This document shows, piece by piece, positions 31,687 to 42,787 of a stretch of 64,000 nt of DNA. The translations under genes were made by a program, and so were the position numbers. The DNA is from Bartonella fuyuanensis. Its GTDB lineage: Bacteria; Pseudomonadota; Alphaproteobacteria; Rhizobiales; Rhizobiaceae. Every line of letters begins with the position of its first letter. The first letter of the stretch is position 1. The DNA lies in NCBI RefSeq assembly GCF_014197255.1, contig NZ_JACIFE010000008.1, positions 1-64,000 on the forward strand, in the 5' to 3' direction. The notes beneath the pieces were generated by a model. That model was given only the letters and a program-made list of their open reading frames with translations. It did no database searches and was not told the origin of the DNA.

Positions 31687-33471
31687 ATGCAGTGGTCTCG
31701 TTATTTTCTCAATGTTGAATCTTCTGCTTGTGGTCAAGCTTGGTTAAACGCTCTTGATGTTCGAGGGGTAAATAATGCGCGCGCTATTTCTCAAAAGTTT
31801 GGTTTTCCAGATCAGTTAGCTCGAGTACTTTCAGCAAGAGATGTAGATGAAGCTGATGCTGTTTCTTTTATTAATCCGACATTGCGTACGCTTATGCCTG
31901 ATCCAAAAAGTTTTAGAGATATGCAATGTGCAGCAGAACGCATTATTAAGGCCCTTGTAAATCAAGAGAAGGTGGCGGTTTTTGGTGATTATGACGTTGA
32001 TGGTGCTTGCTCATCAGCCCTTATAGCACGTTTTTTTCGTTGTTTTGGTATTGAAGTAAAAATTTATATTCCTGATCGTATTGTTGAAGGTTATGGTCCG
32101 AATGAACAAGCAATGAGAATGTTAGTGCAAGAAGGCGCCCGTTTAATTATCACTGTTGATTGTGGTGCGAATAGCCCAGATGCAGTAAAAGCAGCGAGGC
32201 TTGCAGGCGCTGATGTCGTGGTCTTAGATCATCATCAAATGTCAGAGATTCATCAAGAAGCCTTTGCTCTTATCAATCCTAATCGCCCTGATGATTTTTC
32301 TGAACAGGGGCATTTATGTGCTGCGGGAGTTGTTTTCGTTACGTTAGCTTGGGTTCATCATTTGCTGCGGAAAGAACATTTTAAAGGGCAGTTGCCTGAT
32401 CTTTTAAGTCTGCTTGACCTTGTGGCATTGGCGACTATATGTGATGTTGTTCCATTACAAGGTGTTAACCGTGCTTTTGTAGTAAAAGGGCTTCAAGTCG
32501 CTCGTTCTATGCAGAATCCAGGAATAGCGGCTTTAATAAAGGTTGCACGAATCGGGGAGCCACTTAATAGTTTTCATTTAGGTTTTTTGTTAGGTCCTAG
32601 AATTAATGCAGGAGGGCGGATTGGCAACCAAGCTTTGGGAGCTCGTTTGCTTAGCTGTGAGAATAAAGGTGAAGCTGAGAAAATAGCAGAACAATTAGAT
32701 CGACTTAATCAAGAGCGCCAAGAAATGGAAAGCATTCAATTAGCACAAGCAGAGTCCTATATTGCTTCTCTTTATCAAGATCAAGAAACACCATTGTCAC
32801 TTGTAGTTTCTCATAAAAAATGGCATCCGGGGATCATTGGTCTTCTTTCTTCCCGTCTCAAAGAGCGTTTTTTTTGTCCTGTTTTTGCTATTGCTTTGAA
32901 AGAAGATGGAAATGGTGTAGGGTCAGGACGTTCAATTAATGGTATAGATTTAGGAGGAATCGTTCGTGAAGCTGTTACATTAAATTTATTAGAAAAGGGA
33001 GGGGGACATAGTATGGCAGCAGGGATTACAATTCAATCAACGAAAATTGAAATCTTTCGAACATGGCTAGAAGAAAAAGTGTCTTCAATGGTTTCACAGT
33101 TGCGTGCAAAAAAGTCTCTTAATATAGATGGATCTCTTTCTGCTTCTGGTGCCAATAAAGAACTGTTTGAATTGCTTGAAAAAGCAGGACCATTTGGGCC
33201 AGGAAATGCAACCCCTGTTTTTGTTTTTCCCTCTCATCGGTTAATAAATCTATCTGAAGTTGGTAAAGGTCATCTTCGTCTCATTATATCTAATATTGAA
33301 GGAAAAAAACTGCAAGGAATAGCTTTTTGTGCTGTAGGTACATCGCTCGGTGATTTTCTTTCTGAAAATATTGGTGAAAGAATCCATTTAGCAGGTCATC
33401 TTAGTTTGAATTATTGGAATGGAACGATCAATACGCAACTGCGCGTGATTGATGCAGCTGCAGTGATTTGA
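31687..33471 (+). CDS. recJ: Single-stranded-DNA-specific exonuclease RecJ
   Basis: This 594-residue 5'-3' single-strand exonuclease acts in recombination and mismatch repair. The DHH-family motifs are FGDYDVDGACSSALI (Asp101, 103, 105), TVDCGANSPDA and LDHHQMS (181-184). The DHHA1 domain has KWHPGIIGLLSSRLKERF and GGGHSMAAGITI. Motif GPRINAGGRIGN is also present. The C-terminal OB region covers about residues 480-594. Confidence 0.95.
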   Translation: MQWSRYFLNVESSACGQAWLNALDVRGVNNARAISQKFGFPDQLARVLSARDVDEADAVSFINPTLRTLMPDPKSFRDMQCAAERIIKALVNQEKVAVFGDYDVDGACSSALIARFFRCFGIEVKIYIPDRIVEGYGPNEQAMRMLVQEGARLIITVDCGANSPDAVKAARLAGADVVVLDHHQMSEIHQEAFALINPNRPDDFSEQGHLCAAGVVFVTLAWVHHLLRKEHFKGQLPDLLSLLDLVALATICDVVPLQGVNRAFVVKGLQVARSMQNPGIAALIKVARIGEPLNSFHLGFLLGPRINAGGRIGNQALGARLLSCENKGEAEKIAEQLDRLNQERQEMESIQLAQAESYIASLYQDQETPLSLVVSHKKWHPGIIGLLSSRLKERFFCPVFAIALKEDGNGVGSGRSINGIDLGGIVREAVTLNLLEKGGGHSMAAGITIQSTKIEIFRTWLEEKVSSMVSQLRAKKSLNIDGSLSASGANKELFELLEKAGPFGPGNATPVFVFPSHRLINLSEVGKGHLRLIISNIEGKKLQGIAFCAVGTSLGDFLSENIGERIHLAGHLSLNYWNGTINTQLRVIDAAAVI

Positions 33472-33487
33472 AAAAGATTTTTTTACA

Positions 33488-35551
33488 CTAGATATCTAGA
33501 TTAGAGGCAAAAGTACAATTCTCTTGTATAAAACGAAATCGTGCTTCTGGTTTTGTTCCCATGAGACTTTCTACAGCTTTTTTTGTTTCTTGCATTTCTA
33601 CTGCATCAATAGAAATGCGTAACAGTGTGCGTTTTTGAGGATGCATAGTCGTTTCTTTAAGTTGTTCTGCGCGCATTTCGCCCAATCCTTTAAAACGTCC
33701 GATTTCAATTTTAGCTTTTCCAGTAAATTCAGTTTTTAGTAATTCATCCTTATGGATGTCATCACGTGCATAAGCAACTCTTCCTCCTTGCGATATTCTA
33801 TAAAGAGGGGGGACGGCAAGATATAAATGCCCCTGATGAATAAGGTCGGGCATTTCTTGAAAGAAAAAGGTTATGAGGAGGGAAGCAATATGAGCACCGT
33901 CAACATCAGCATCTGTCATGATGATAATACGTTCATATCTAAGATCCTTTTCACGATATTTAGAGCGTGTTCCACATCCAAGAGCAAGGATAAGATCATT
34001 AATTGTTTGGCTTGAGTTCATTTTTTCATCTGCAGCACTGGCTACGTTTAAGATTTTGCCACGAAGAGGTAAAATTGCTTGGTTTGCTCGATTTCTTGCT
34101 TGTTTAGCGGATCCCCCTGCAGAATCTCCTTCAACAATGAATAATTCGGTACCAGAAGCATGGTTTTGGCTACAATCTGCAAGTTTACCAGGTAGGCGTA
34201 ATTTACGTACAGCAGTTTTTCGATTTATTTCTCTAGCTTGGCGCCGTCTAACACGTTCTTCAGCACGTTCAATAATCCAATCGAGCAATTTTGTTGCTTC
34301 TTGTGGAGAATTTGCTAACCAATGATCAAAAGGATCCCGTATTGCACTCTCAACAATACGCTGTGCTTCAATGGTTGCTAATCGATCTTTTGTTTGTCCA
34401 ACAAATTCAGGATTGTTGATAAAGACTGAAAGTATTGCAGTTGTTGAAAGCATAATATCGTCAGAGGTAATAATTCCTGCACGCTTATTCCCTATTAACT
34501 CAGCATAGGATTTCAAACCACGCAAAAGAGCTTGACGCAATCCTATTTCGTGTGTTCCTCCTTCTCCCGTAGGAATAGTATTACAGTAAGATTGTATACA
34601 AGGATCACCACTATGCCAAGCAATAGCCCATTCAATGGCACCATGGCCATTATTTCGTTGCATTTTGCCTGAAAAAATTTCTGACGTTACTAAACATTCA
34701 TCTTTTAGTAATGAGAGTAAATAGTCTTTAAGTCCATTGGGGAAATGAAAAATAGCTTTTTCAGGAATATTTTTTGTGCTTTCAAGTATGACTGGATTAC
34801 AAGTCCAACGAATTTTTACTCCGCCAAAAAGATAGGCTTTGGAGCGCGTCATCTTATAAATTTTTTCTGGATCAAATGTTTTTCCACCAAAAATTTTCCA
34901 ATCAGGATGAAAACGAACGCGCGTACCACGACGATTATAAACATCTCCCAGATCTTCTAAGCCAGTTTGAGGAATACCTCGTGAGAAACGTTGGCGATAA
35001 AGTTTTCGTTCTCGGGCAACTTCAACTTCCATATCATCCGAAAGAGCATTAACGACAGAAATTCCTACTCCATGAAGTCCTCCGGCTGTTTGATAAGCTT
35101 TTCCATCAAATTTTCCACCTGAGTGGAGTTGTGTCATAATAACTTCAAGAGTAGATTTATCCGGCATTTGAGGATGATTTTCGACAGGAATACCGCGTCC
35201 ATTATCTGTAACAGTTATATAATCGTTCTTATCTAACGATACTTCAATGGTGTCTGCATAACCAGCGATAGCTTCATCCATCGCGTTATCGATAATTTCG
35301 GCAAATAAATGATGAAGCGCTTTACTATCTGTTCCACCAATATACATTCCAGGACGTAAACGCACAGGTTCTAAACCCTCAAGCACTCGAATAGAGAGGG
35401 CATTATATTCATCTTCTTGCGTAGTTTTCGCACTTTTTTTTGAAATCATTGCTTTTGATTTTATTGGAGATTGCAGAGTGCTTTCTTTTGTATCTACCAG
35501 AGACTGGGCTTTATTTAAAACACTAAAAAGATCCTTCTCATTACCGCTCAT
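33488..35551 (-). CDS. parE: DNA topoisomerase IV subunit B
   Basis: This 687-residue ATPase subunit decatenates daughter chromosomes with ParC. The GHKL ATPase fold has EIIDNAMDEA, VTDNGRGIPV and GGLHGVGISVVNALS. The TOPRIM domain has ELFIVEGDSAGGSAKQARNR and the metal site IIMTDADVDGAHI. The C-terminal part ends in RFKGLGEMRAEQLKETTM. The N-terminal 45-residue extension before YNALSIRVLEGLEPVRLRPG, and the absence of the GyrB insert, support ParE rather than GyrB. Confidence 0.94.
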   Translation of the reverse strand: MSGNEKDLFSVLNKAQSLVDTKESTLQSPIKSKAMISKKSAKTTQEDEYNALSIRVLEGLEPVRLRPGMYIGGTDSKALHHLFAEIIDNAMDEAIAGYADTIEVSLDKNDYITVTDNGRGIPVENHPQMPDKSTLEVIMTQLHSGGKFDGKAYQTAGGLHGVGISVVNALSDDMEVEVARERKLYRQRFSRGIPQTGLEDLGDVYNRRGTRVRFHPDWKIFGGKTFDPEKIYKMTRSKAYLFGGVKIRWTCNPVILESTKNIPEKAIFHFPNGLKDYLLSLLKDECLVTSEIFSGKMQRNNGHGAIEWAIAWHSGDPCIQSYCNTIPTGEGGTHEIGLRQALLRGLKSYAELIGNKRAGIITSDDIMLSTTAILSVFINNPEFVGQTKDRLATIEAQRIVESAIRDPFDHWLANSPQEATKLLDWIIERAEERVRRRQAREINRKTAVRKLRLPGKLADCSQNHASGTELFIVEGDSAGGSAKQARNRANQAILPLRGKILNVASAADEKMNSSQTINDLILALGCGTRSKYREKDLRYERIIIMTDADVDGAHIASLLITFFFQEMPDLIHQGHLYLAVPPLYRISQGGRVAYARDDIHKDELLKTEFTGKAKIEIGRFKGLGEMRAEQLKETTMHPQKRTLLRISIDAVEMQETKKAVESLMGTKPEARFRFIQENCTFASNLDI

Positions 35552-35628
35552 AGTGTTTAGCTATCTACCTCATAAAATATTCATTAAAATGTATCTTATG
35601 CCTGTTTTTTATTTAGAAATCAATGTGT

Positions 35629-36366
35629 TTAGGAAACATCGATTGTTGGACCAAAAATTTGTTCAAAAGTTTTTTTGAGAGCGATATCAATATCATGCAT
35701 TGTTACAGGGTAACCTAGATCAAGAAAGCTTGTTACACCGTGATTTTTAATTCCACAAGGAATAATTCCTGAATAATGGGCTAAATTAGGATTAACATTG
35801 ATAGAAACTCCATGCAAACTTACCCATTTGCGCACTCGAATACCAATAGCTGCAATTTTATTTTCGGCAGAAAGATCATTTTGTTTTGATGGGTAATGAG
35901 ATTGTTTAATCCAGACACCAACTCGATCTTCTCGTCGTTCGCCTTTAATATTAAAGTTTGCAAGCATTTGTATAACCCATTCTTCTAGTGCTCTAATAAA
36001 AGCTCGAATATCTTGTTTTCGGCGTTTAAGATCAAGCATAATATAAGCAATACGTTGTCCTGGACCATGATATGTAAATTCACCGCCACGACCTGCCTCA
36101 TAAACAGGGAATAAATGCGGCGCTAGAAGATCTTTTTTGTTTGCACTCGTACCCGCCGTATAAAGGGAAGGATGTTCAAGGAGCCAAACTTGTTCATGCG
36201 CGGTTTTTGAAAGAATTTTTTCGACACGCCCCTGCATATAACGCAGAGCTTTAGGGTATTCAACAAGATGATCACTTATTTTCCATTCAACGGGTGGATT
36301 TCCTAAAATTGCATTAAAATGATACGATAAGTGATTACGATCCGTCGGTTTTAATTCAAATGTCAT
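35629..36366 (-). CDS. lipB: Octanoyltransferase LipB
   Basis: This enzyme of about 245 residues moves octanoyl from acyl carrier protein to lipoyl domains. Motifs are [38 protein letters not shown] and the catalytic region [19 protein letters not shown]. In this family the catalytic Lys is within the RKW segment and the Cys is in [16 protein letters not shown] at 36366 ([13 protein letters not shown]) fits the family. The same frame is open further upstream into the TPM gene, but that part is a shadow. No clear ribosome binding site is seen. Confidence 0.92.
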   Translation of the reverse strand: MTFELKPTDRNHLSYHFNAILGNPPVEWKISDHLVEYPKALRYMQGRVEKILSKTAHEQVWLLEHPSLYTAGTSANKKDLLAPHLFPVYEAGRGGEFTYHGPGQRIAYIMLDLKRRKQDIRAFIRALEEWVIQMLANFNIKGERREDRVGVWIKQSHYPSKQNDLSAENKIAAIGIRVRKWVSLHGVSINVNPNLAHYSGIIPCGIKNHGVTSFLDLGYPVTMHDIDIALKKTFEQIFGPTIDVS

Positions 36367-36487
36367 TGGTAATTTTTGTCTTGATGTTTGAGTTTGTGTT
36401 GTAATTAGAAAAATAATAAAAAAATAAGATAGGTGATAATTTATAAGAAGTGCAAGAAATTTTATTAAAAAAATCATCCCGCTCTTT

Positions 36488-37339
36488 TTACCATCTTCCT
36501 GTTGCACCACCTCCACCTGACGATCCACCTCCCCCTCTGAATCCTCCTCCTCTTGAATGTCTACCAAAGATTCCATTCGAGCTTCGACTGTTGGCATTTA
36601 AGTTTAGAAACCAAGGTGTGAAAATAATACCCAGCCAAAAATACTTGCATGGACCTACTTTTTTACCAAAAATCATAGCAAGAATGGGTAAACCAACAAC
36701 TATAAAGAGAATGAGAAATATGATTATATTTATAATCATTTCCTCTTTTTCAGCTTTTTTACGCTGTTCTTCAACAAATTTTGCTTTTTGATTGATTCGA
36801 AAAGAAAAATTAGCATCGCTTTGTGTGATCACTTTGATAATTGCATGAACTGCTTCGACAATTCCTTTTTGATAATTTCCTTCACGAAAATTAGGAATCA
36901 TGAAATTAGTAATGATAACAGAAGAAATGGCATCTGTTAGTTCTCCTTCTAAACCATAGCCTACCTCAATACGCGCTTTGCGTTCATTTGGTGCAATAAC
37001 GAGTAATATACCGTTATTGATTTGTTTTTGACCTAATCTCCATGTGCGAAAAAGAGAATTGCTGTAAATTTCTATATCATTACCTGAAAGAGTAGGGAGC
37101 GTTACAAGAACAATTTGATCTCCTGTTTTTTCTTCAAGTGTAGCTAGTTTTTCCGTTAAATCTTTCTTTGTTGTATGGTCAAGTAAATGAGCCATATCGT
37201 TGATATAACCTGTTAAGGGAGGGAATTTAGTGTGCGCGTACGTGATATTCTCTAATGCAATAATTAAATATAGAATACTCAAAGGAACCCGTAAACGTAG
37301 AAAAACACGACGTTGTATGGAGTGTTGAAATAGTTTCAT
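36488..37339 (-). CDS. TPM-domain (YgcG-like) membrane protein
   Basis: This 283-residue protein has an N-terminal signal anchor (about residues 12-36) and a TPM domain (about 40-165: [51 protein letters not shown]). Two hydrophobic segments lie near 200-245, and the end is a Gly/Ser-rich tail ([21 protein letters not shown]). The family is linked to photosystem repair in plants; its bacterial role is unsettled. It starts at a TAATG overlap with lemA. The lemA-TPM pair is common in bacteria. Confidence 0.88.
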   Translation of the reverse strand: MKLFQHSIQRRVFLRLRVPLSILYLIIALENITYAHTKFPPLTGYINDMAHLLDHTTKKDLTEKLATLEEKTGDQIVLVTLPTLSGNDIEIYSNSLFRTWRLGQKQINNGILLVIAPNERKARIEVGYGLEGELTDAISSVIITNFMIPNFREGNYQKGIVEAVHAIIKVITQSDANFSFRINQKAKFVEEQRKKAEKEEMIINIIIFLILFIVVGLPILAMIFGKKVGPCKYFWLGIIFTPWFLNLNANSRSSNGIFGRHSRGGGFRGGGGSSGGGGATGRW

Positions 37340-37965
37340 TAATTAAAATTAACCTTTGGCATTTGTTGGCTATCGGTATCAATCGTAAAAGTTGGCATAG
37401 GTTTAACATCGTGAAACCATAACTTGACCCAAATCATTGTTGGCATTGTTTTGAGTGCAGTATTGTGGACACGTACTGCTTCGATATAATCTCGGCGTGC
37501 AATGGAGATACGGTTTTCAGTTCCTTCTAATTGTGATTGAAGAGCAAGAAAGTTCTGGTTTGCTTTAAGATCAGGATAGTTTTCGACAATAGCCATAAGC
37601 CGCGAAAGTGCACTTGATAAATTTGCTTGATTTTTCAGATATTGCTGCAAAACTTCTGGATTATTCAACATATCTGAATTAATATTTACTTGTGTTGCTT
37701 TGGCACGTGCTTCAATGACATTTTTGAAAACGGTTTGTTCATGGGCTGTATAAGCTTTAATTGTTTCTACGAGGTTAGGGATAAGATCTGTACGGCGTTG
37801 ATATTGATTGAGCACTTCACTCCATGCTGCATGGGCTTTTTCTTCATTTGTTGGTATTGTATTGAATCCGCAGCCACTTAAAAATGGTACTAACCAGAGC
37901 AAAAAAATAACGATTAAAAATTGTTTCAATATTTTAAACATTGAAGCAGATTGTACATTTAACAT
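37339..37965 (-). CDS. lemA: LemA-family protein
   Basis: This 208-residue protein has a signal/lipoprotein-like N-terminus (LIVIFLLWLVPFLSGCGFN) followed by the helical LemA domain: RRTDLIPNLVETIKAYTAHE, ARAKATQV and AIVENYPDLKANQNFL. ATG at 37965 is favoured over the internal ATG at 37941 because GGAG lies eight bases before the first. The function is not firmly known; it usually travels with TPM-domain proteins, as here. Confidence 0.9.
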   Translation of the reverse strand: MLNVQSASMFKILKQFLIVIFLLWLVPFLSGCGFNTIPTNEEKAHAAWSEVLNQYQRRTDLIPNLVETIKAYTAHEQTVFKNVIEARAKATQVNINSDMLNNPEVLQQYLKNQANLSSALSRLMAIVENYPDLKANQNFLALQSQLEGTENRISIARRDYIEAVRVHNTALKTMPTMIWVKLWFHDVKPMPTFTIDTDSQQMPKVNFN

Positions 37966-40151
37966 AAAGATGTCTCCACAAATATTTTATGTATCATATA
38001 GGGTTTAGCTTCTTTATGGAAAGTATTTTGAATTTTATAAACAGACATTATCATTAATAAATTGATATCTGTATGTGTTTTTATTATAATCAAATAATTT
38101 TTTGATATTCAATCGGTAATATAGATATCTCCTTATGAAAGATCAATGGTATTTAACTTAATTGTTATTACAGAAGATTATATAATTCTTCTTTCTTTTC
38201 AGAAAAGAGAAATAACAATTGGAGAAGGAGAGAATGTTAAGAAACAATCTTATAGAAAAATAGAAGGTAGGGAGAATCTCCATTTTCCCTTCTTTAGAAG
38301 TTATGCTTAATACATTGGAAAACAGGCGTTTCCATCATGTATATTCCTAGTGAGAAGAAGAAGGGGGGGGCATACAATAAAAAGTGCTTAACTGCAAAGT
38401 GAAAAGTTTGATGAATTGGCTAGAGATTATGATCGTGCCCGCGTTATATTTTCAGTGGATGTCGGTGTGGGGATAAGCATCGCATTAGAAGGAATTATTA
38501 AACTTTTTAGGGAACGAACATCAATATTATGCTATGTTATCGATGTATCGGCAGATATGATTAAGCGGGGGAGAGGGAATTTTCTTATAGTGCAGTGGTA
38601 TTATGGCCGAGCTGAAGACCTATAGCCGAAAATCGGCGTTATCGATTTTATCCTTGTTGCGCAGGCAGTTAATGGATGCACTGCCTTAAGCTGCTTGGCA
38701 CTGTTTCATGATCAACTTCGAACTAATGATGTCATGGCGGTTGTTCAAAATAACTGTGGTTTCAAATCTAGCGAATTTCTAAAGATTTATAAGAAATTAG
38801 TTCATGAAGATGAGTCTAGATTATTCCTATTATTATCATAATTTTGATTTTTTACAGGAAATTAGGAATGGCTTTGGGGTAAAGCCAGAAAAGATTTCTT
38901 ATCATACGCACAATTGGGTGCTGATGATCCTGTCTGAATCTTTTCCTAGAATGAACTGCTCTTCAATACAAGTGTAACGCGCATTGAGAGCTGTGGGGAA
39001 GAGTATTTGCAGCAGTTGATGCATTGATAAAGAAATATGAAAGGCAGAAAGTTTGGAGTTTTTGTATCGGAGTGAGCTCTATATGTATGGGATAATTTGA
39101 TATCGATAATTGCTTTTGTTTTCTGGTAGCACATCAGAGCACAGATGATGGATAGAAAATTCACGCATTATTAAAGTGTATTTTGAGAGGGGGAAACAGC
39201 TTTTTCAGAATTCAAATTGACGTTTCATTATATCTGATTTTCACTGTTCGTTTAATTATATGGGAGTTTATTAATAGAAAACTTATGAACTGTATGATAA
39301 AATTGAAGGGCTTTTTTAACAGAAGATTTTTTATAAAATGGAAAGAGGTGGATTGAATGGAAATGTTCTTTAATTTTTATGATTATTTTTTACTATGAAA
39401 TGAGGGTTTTATTAAAATAGATTTCGAGAGAAAAAACTGAAAAAAATATCACAGGAAGAATTTTATAGTAAAAGTGGTAGATAGTTTTAAAAAGTCTATA
39501 AATGCTCAAAAAAGTGGTTTTGAAGAACCTTAAAAACAAACCAATTTTAAAATTGGCTCTAAAATTAGATCCAAATGACAAAAAAAGCAAAATAGAACCC
39601 CATCATAAGAAGTATTTCTATCTTTTAATATATAATATAAAAAATAATATATTAATTATTTTTTTAATGTAAAATGAATTTTTTATTCTATTTTAAATTA
39701 ACGAGTTAGGCCGAGTTTTTGATGATCTTATTAAAGATATACTTTTCAGGTTTCAAGCTAGTGTATTTAGTAAGAGTGGCAAATAAGCTCAATTTTTTCT
39801 CTATGTTGATGTTTTGAATAAGTTTTAATTTTCCATCAAGTTCCATTGTGTGTGCTGTTCTATCTCCGAGGGACAGAGTGTTTTTTGCGTTCATGCTAGA
39901 TTGCATCAGCTATCTATTTAAGCTTTTTTATAAGTTCAGTGAAAATAGTTTAGGGTTTAAAATGCACTACCTTTGTCTTGCTTGTAAATATCTTCAATCT
40001 ACTGTTAGCGTTCTACTTTTGGGTAATGCCTTTATTTTAAGGAATGGCTTTAAAAAATTCTTTTCGTTTAAAGAGTCGTTATAATTTTTTTGCTTTATAG
40101 AAAAATCAATAATATTAAGCATTGTACTTTAATTAAAAAAGAAAGAAAATT
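37966..40151. other. 2.2-kb decayed region between lemA and hutH
   Basis: It contains a methyltransferase pseudogene (38400-39090). From 39200 to 40140 the DNA is AT-rich. A minus-strand frame at 39706-39906 (66 codons, beginning MQSSMNAKNTLSLGDRTAH) could be a fragment of a former gene, but I cannot place it. A run of eight G stands at 38363-38370. Confidence 0.6.
38400..39090 (+). pseudogene. Decayed SAM-dependent methyltransferase
   Basis: Reading through frames gives FDELARDYDRARVIFS, then a damaged motif I (VDVGVGISIALEG, expected D-x-G-x-G-T-G), CYVIDVSADMIKRGRG (motif II) and YYGRAEDL. After a stop come IDFILVAQAVNG, then NDVMAVVQNNCGFKSSEFLK. This is the Methyltransf_11 order in which F-D-x-x-A-x-x-Y-D-x-A-R starts the protein. 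Several stops and frameshifts run through it. The frame from 38416 to 38625 alone is open but is only part of the old gene. Confidence 0.75.
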
Positions 40152-41687
40152 ATGACTATTATACTAAAACCATGCGAGGTAACGCTTAGTGAACTTGAAG
40201 CTATTTATTTTAATGGTGAAGTAAGTAAACTTCATAATGACACGCATTTAGCTATCGAGAAAGGAGCGCAGCGTATTGCTGAAATTGCTGCTGGAAGTGA
40301 GCCTGTGTATGGTGTTAATACTGGTTTTGGGAAATTGGCTTCAATTAAGATTGATGCGGATAATCTTGCTGTTTTACAGAAAAATCTTATTTTGTCGCAT
40401 TGTTGTGGAGTAGGAAAACCTTTAGCTAAAAATATTGTGCGTTTGATAATGAGCTTAAAGCTTATCTCTTTAGGAAGAGGGGCTTCTGGAGTTCGTCTAG
40501 AATTGGTAAGATTATTGGAAAATATGCTTGTAAGAGGCGTTATTCCTGTTATCCCTGAAAAAGGATCTGTTGGCGCTTCAGGTGATCTAGCCCCACTTGC
40601 TCACATGACAGCTGTTATGATGGGAGAAGGAGAAGCATTTTTTGAAAATATTCGTATGAGTGGAGCGGCTGCATTGGAGAAAGCGGGATTGTCTCCCATT
40701 ACTTTAAAGGCAAAGGAAGGTTTAGCTCTTATTAATGGGACACAAACATCAACAGCGCTTGCACTTGCAGGTCTTTTTCGAGGTTATCGGGCATTGTGTG
40801 GTGGATTGTTGGCAGGAGCTTTGACGACAGATGCCATTATGGGATCAACAGTGCCATTTCATCCTGATATCCATGTTTTACGAGGACATTATGGGCAGAT
40901 GGCTGTTTCGAAAACATTAGAAAAGCTTGTCGAGGATTCAGAAATTCGTGCAGCACATTTACGTGGTGATAAGCGCGTACAAGATCCTTACTGTATACGT
41001 TGTCAGCCACAGGTTATGGGGGCATGTTTCGATATTTTACTAGCAGCAGCAAAAACGCTGATTGTTGAAGCAAATGCTGTTACAGATAATCCATTGATTT
41101 TAAGAAACGGTGAGGTTGTATCAGGTGGTAATTTTCATGCTGAACCTGTAGCGTTTGCTGCTGATCAGATCGCTCTTGCTTTGTGTGAAATAGGATCTAT
41201 TTCTCAACGACGTATTGCTCTTATGGTTGATCCAGCAGTTTCTTATGGTCTTCCAGCTTTTTTAGCGCATAATGCTGGTCTTAATTCAGGTTTTATGATC
41301 GCTGAAGTAACAGCAGCGGCTTTAATGGCTGAAAATAAACAAATGGCCTATCCAGCTTCTGTTGATTCAACACCAACTTCAGCCAATCAAGAAGATCATG
41401 TTTCAATGGCTTGCCATGGTGCGCGCCGGTTATTGGTAATGAGTGAAAATCTTTTTACACTTATTGGCATTGAAACGCTTGTTGCAGCACAAGGCATTGA
41501 ATATCGTGCGCCTTTAAAAACAAGTACTCTTTTGCAAGCTGTAATGAAATGTTTACGCAAAAATATCGCTTCCCTTCAGGAAGATCGTTATATGGCTCCA
41601 GATCTTCATAAAGGGCATATACTTGTGCGTGAAGGACACTTATTATCTGTTTTACCGGAAATTTTTCCTCAACTAGAACCTAAATAA
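40152..41687 (+). CDS. hutH: Histidine ammonia-lyase
   Basis: This 511-residue enzyme converts L-histidine to urocanate and ammonia. Ala142-Ser143-Gly144 in [15 protein letters not shown] forms the MIO cofactor. Other conserved parts are [48 protein letters not shown] and [23 protein letters not shown], split by small gaps. No hutU, hutI or hutG lies nearby, so it is a stand-alone hut gene, with decayed DNA upstream. It ends six residues after the last core motif, a normal length. Confidence 0.95.
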   Translation: MTIILKPCEVTLSELEAIYFNGEVSKLHNDTHLAIEKGAQRIAEIAAGSEPVYGVNTGFGKLASIKIDADNLAVLQKNLILSHCCGVGKPLAKNIVRLIMSLKLISLGRGASGVRLELVRLLENMLVRGVIPVIPEKGSVGASGDLAPLAHMTAVMMGEGEAFFENIRMSGAAALEKAGLSPITLKAKEGLALINGTQTSTALALAGLFRGYRALCGGLLAGALTTDAIMGSTVPFHPDIHVLRGHYGQMAVSKTLEKLVEDSEIRAAHLRGDKRVQDPYCIRCQPQVMGACFDILLAAAKTLIVEANAVTDNPLILRNGEVVSGGNFHAEPVAFAADQIALALCEIGSISQRRIALMVDPAVSYGLPAFLAHNAGLNSGFMIAEVTAAALMAENKQMAYPASVDSTPTSANQEDHVSMACHGARRLLVMSENLFTLIGIETLVAAQGIEYRAPLKTSTLLQAVMKCLRKNIASLQEDRYMAPDLHKGHILVREGHLLSVLPEIFPQLEPK

Positions 41688-41817
41688 TATTTATTCTGAA
41701 TTAAAAAAGAAGTATATACCTAATTATTATGATTATTTAGATAAGAATTGGGGAAATGATGAATAGATATATGATAATTAGTAAATATTTTTTATCTATT
41801 ATTTGTTATGTATTCAT

Positions 41818-41846
41818 TTGACATTAAACTCTTTATTTAATAAAAT
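41818..41846 (+). promoter_or_regulatory. Candidate sigma-70 promoter before the 42-kb small protein
   Basis: TTGACA (41818-41823), a 17-base spacer and TAAAAT (41841-41846) match the consensus at the ideal spacing. It lies about 110 bases before the ATG at 41956. The surroundings are very A/T-rich, so chance matches to the -10 are likely, but a full TTGACA is less so. Confidence 0.5.
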
Positions 41847-41955
41847 TATTTTATATTATAGATTAGTTATTATTAATTAATAATATAAATATTTATTTTT
41901 TAAAAATTTATTTTATAATTTTTGTAACTTTTAAATAACACACAATAAAAAATAA

Positions 41956-42318
41956 ATGTCGAAAAATCGCTTATTATATATTTTAATGGCAGCCATTATT
42001 TGTTTTTCACCAATTATAGAGGTTTGTGCGAATCTTTCGAAAGAAAGATTTCGACGGGATAATTTTATTGCTCTGCGTGAACAGAGGAAAGATGTTTTTG
42101 TTCAGATAACAAGTGGGGGTGTCATGAGTATTTCAGGTCAAAAAAGTGGGAAAAATAGTTGTTCTCTTATTGGGCTAATCGGCTCAAAAGTTGAAAGAAT
42201 GATATTTACTGTAGTAGCTCTTTTCTTTGGAATTAAAGTGGTTTGGATTCTTAAGACATGGGCTGAAGCTAAATTTTCTCGCGCCATTGAGGAATGGCGA
42301 GATTCGTTGTATCATTAA
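41956..42318 (+). CDS. Small secreted/membrane protein of unknown function
   Basis: This 120-residue protein is not recognised. A signal peptide spans about residues 1-26 (ending EVCAN). A central Gly/Ser region (MSISGQKSGKNSC) follows. A hydrophobic segment at about 82-98 (MIFTVVALFFGIKVVWI) comes next, with an amphipathic charged tail. Length and layout match the protein at 29107, with a weak alignment over AN..S..RF....FI and GL(M/I)G. The gene stands alone between hutH and a permease, in AT-rich DNA, with no clear ribosome binding site. Confidence 0.75.
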   Translation: MSKNRLLYILMAAIICFSPIIEVCANLSKERFRRDNFIALREQRKDVFVQITSGGVMSISGQKSGKNSCSLIGLIGSKVERMIFTVVALFFGIKVVWILKTWAEAKFSRAIEEWRDSLYH

Positions 42319-42787
42319 CTAAGTTACATAAATTAGTTTCAAAAAATGAGTTCATATGTTACCGAATCCAATTTATGATTTTTAGAGCTAAAAAGTGTAG
42401 AAGGTTTAAAAGAAATTAAAATATTTTCTTCCTAAATATCATTCTATTAGTTTAAAGCTTTTATTTATAGAACTGAAAAATTTATGATTAATATTTCATT
42501 AAATCCGATGTTTTTTGCAGAAAAATAAAAATATAAAAATGAATTAAATGACAACTATAAAAAATTTGATTATCATGTAACCTCAATAAAATGACATAAA
42601 GCTATAAGCTATAAAAAGCTGATCACTCGCAGTAAAAGTATTTTTCATTGCCTAGAATAAAGCGTTTGGAAGGCTATTGTTTAATGCTTTTAAAATATAT
42701 CTTCGAAAGAAAATATGCGGCTTTATTTAATCATAAAGCTGTTATTGTGGTGTGAATTTTAATCAGCATCAATAAAAAAGGAAAAAA
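42319..42787. other. 469-base AT-rich gap
   Basis: No gene, repeat or RNA recognised. It must hold the permease promoter, but no convincing -35/-10 pair stands out. Confidence 0.5.

Noticed and set aside
36367-36597. 77-residue N-terminal extension of lipB
   Set aside because: It is the antisense-frame shadow of the TPM gene's Gly-rich tail plus spacer; LipB proteins start near MTFELKPTD.
39706-39906. 66-codon minus-strand frame before hutH
   Set aside because: Residue use looks partly protein-like, but there is no start signal, no family and no neighbours; kept only as a note in the gap.
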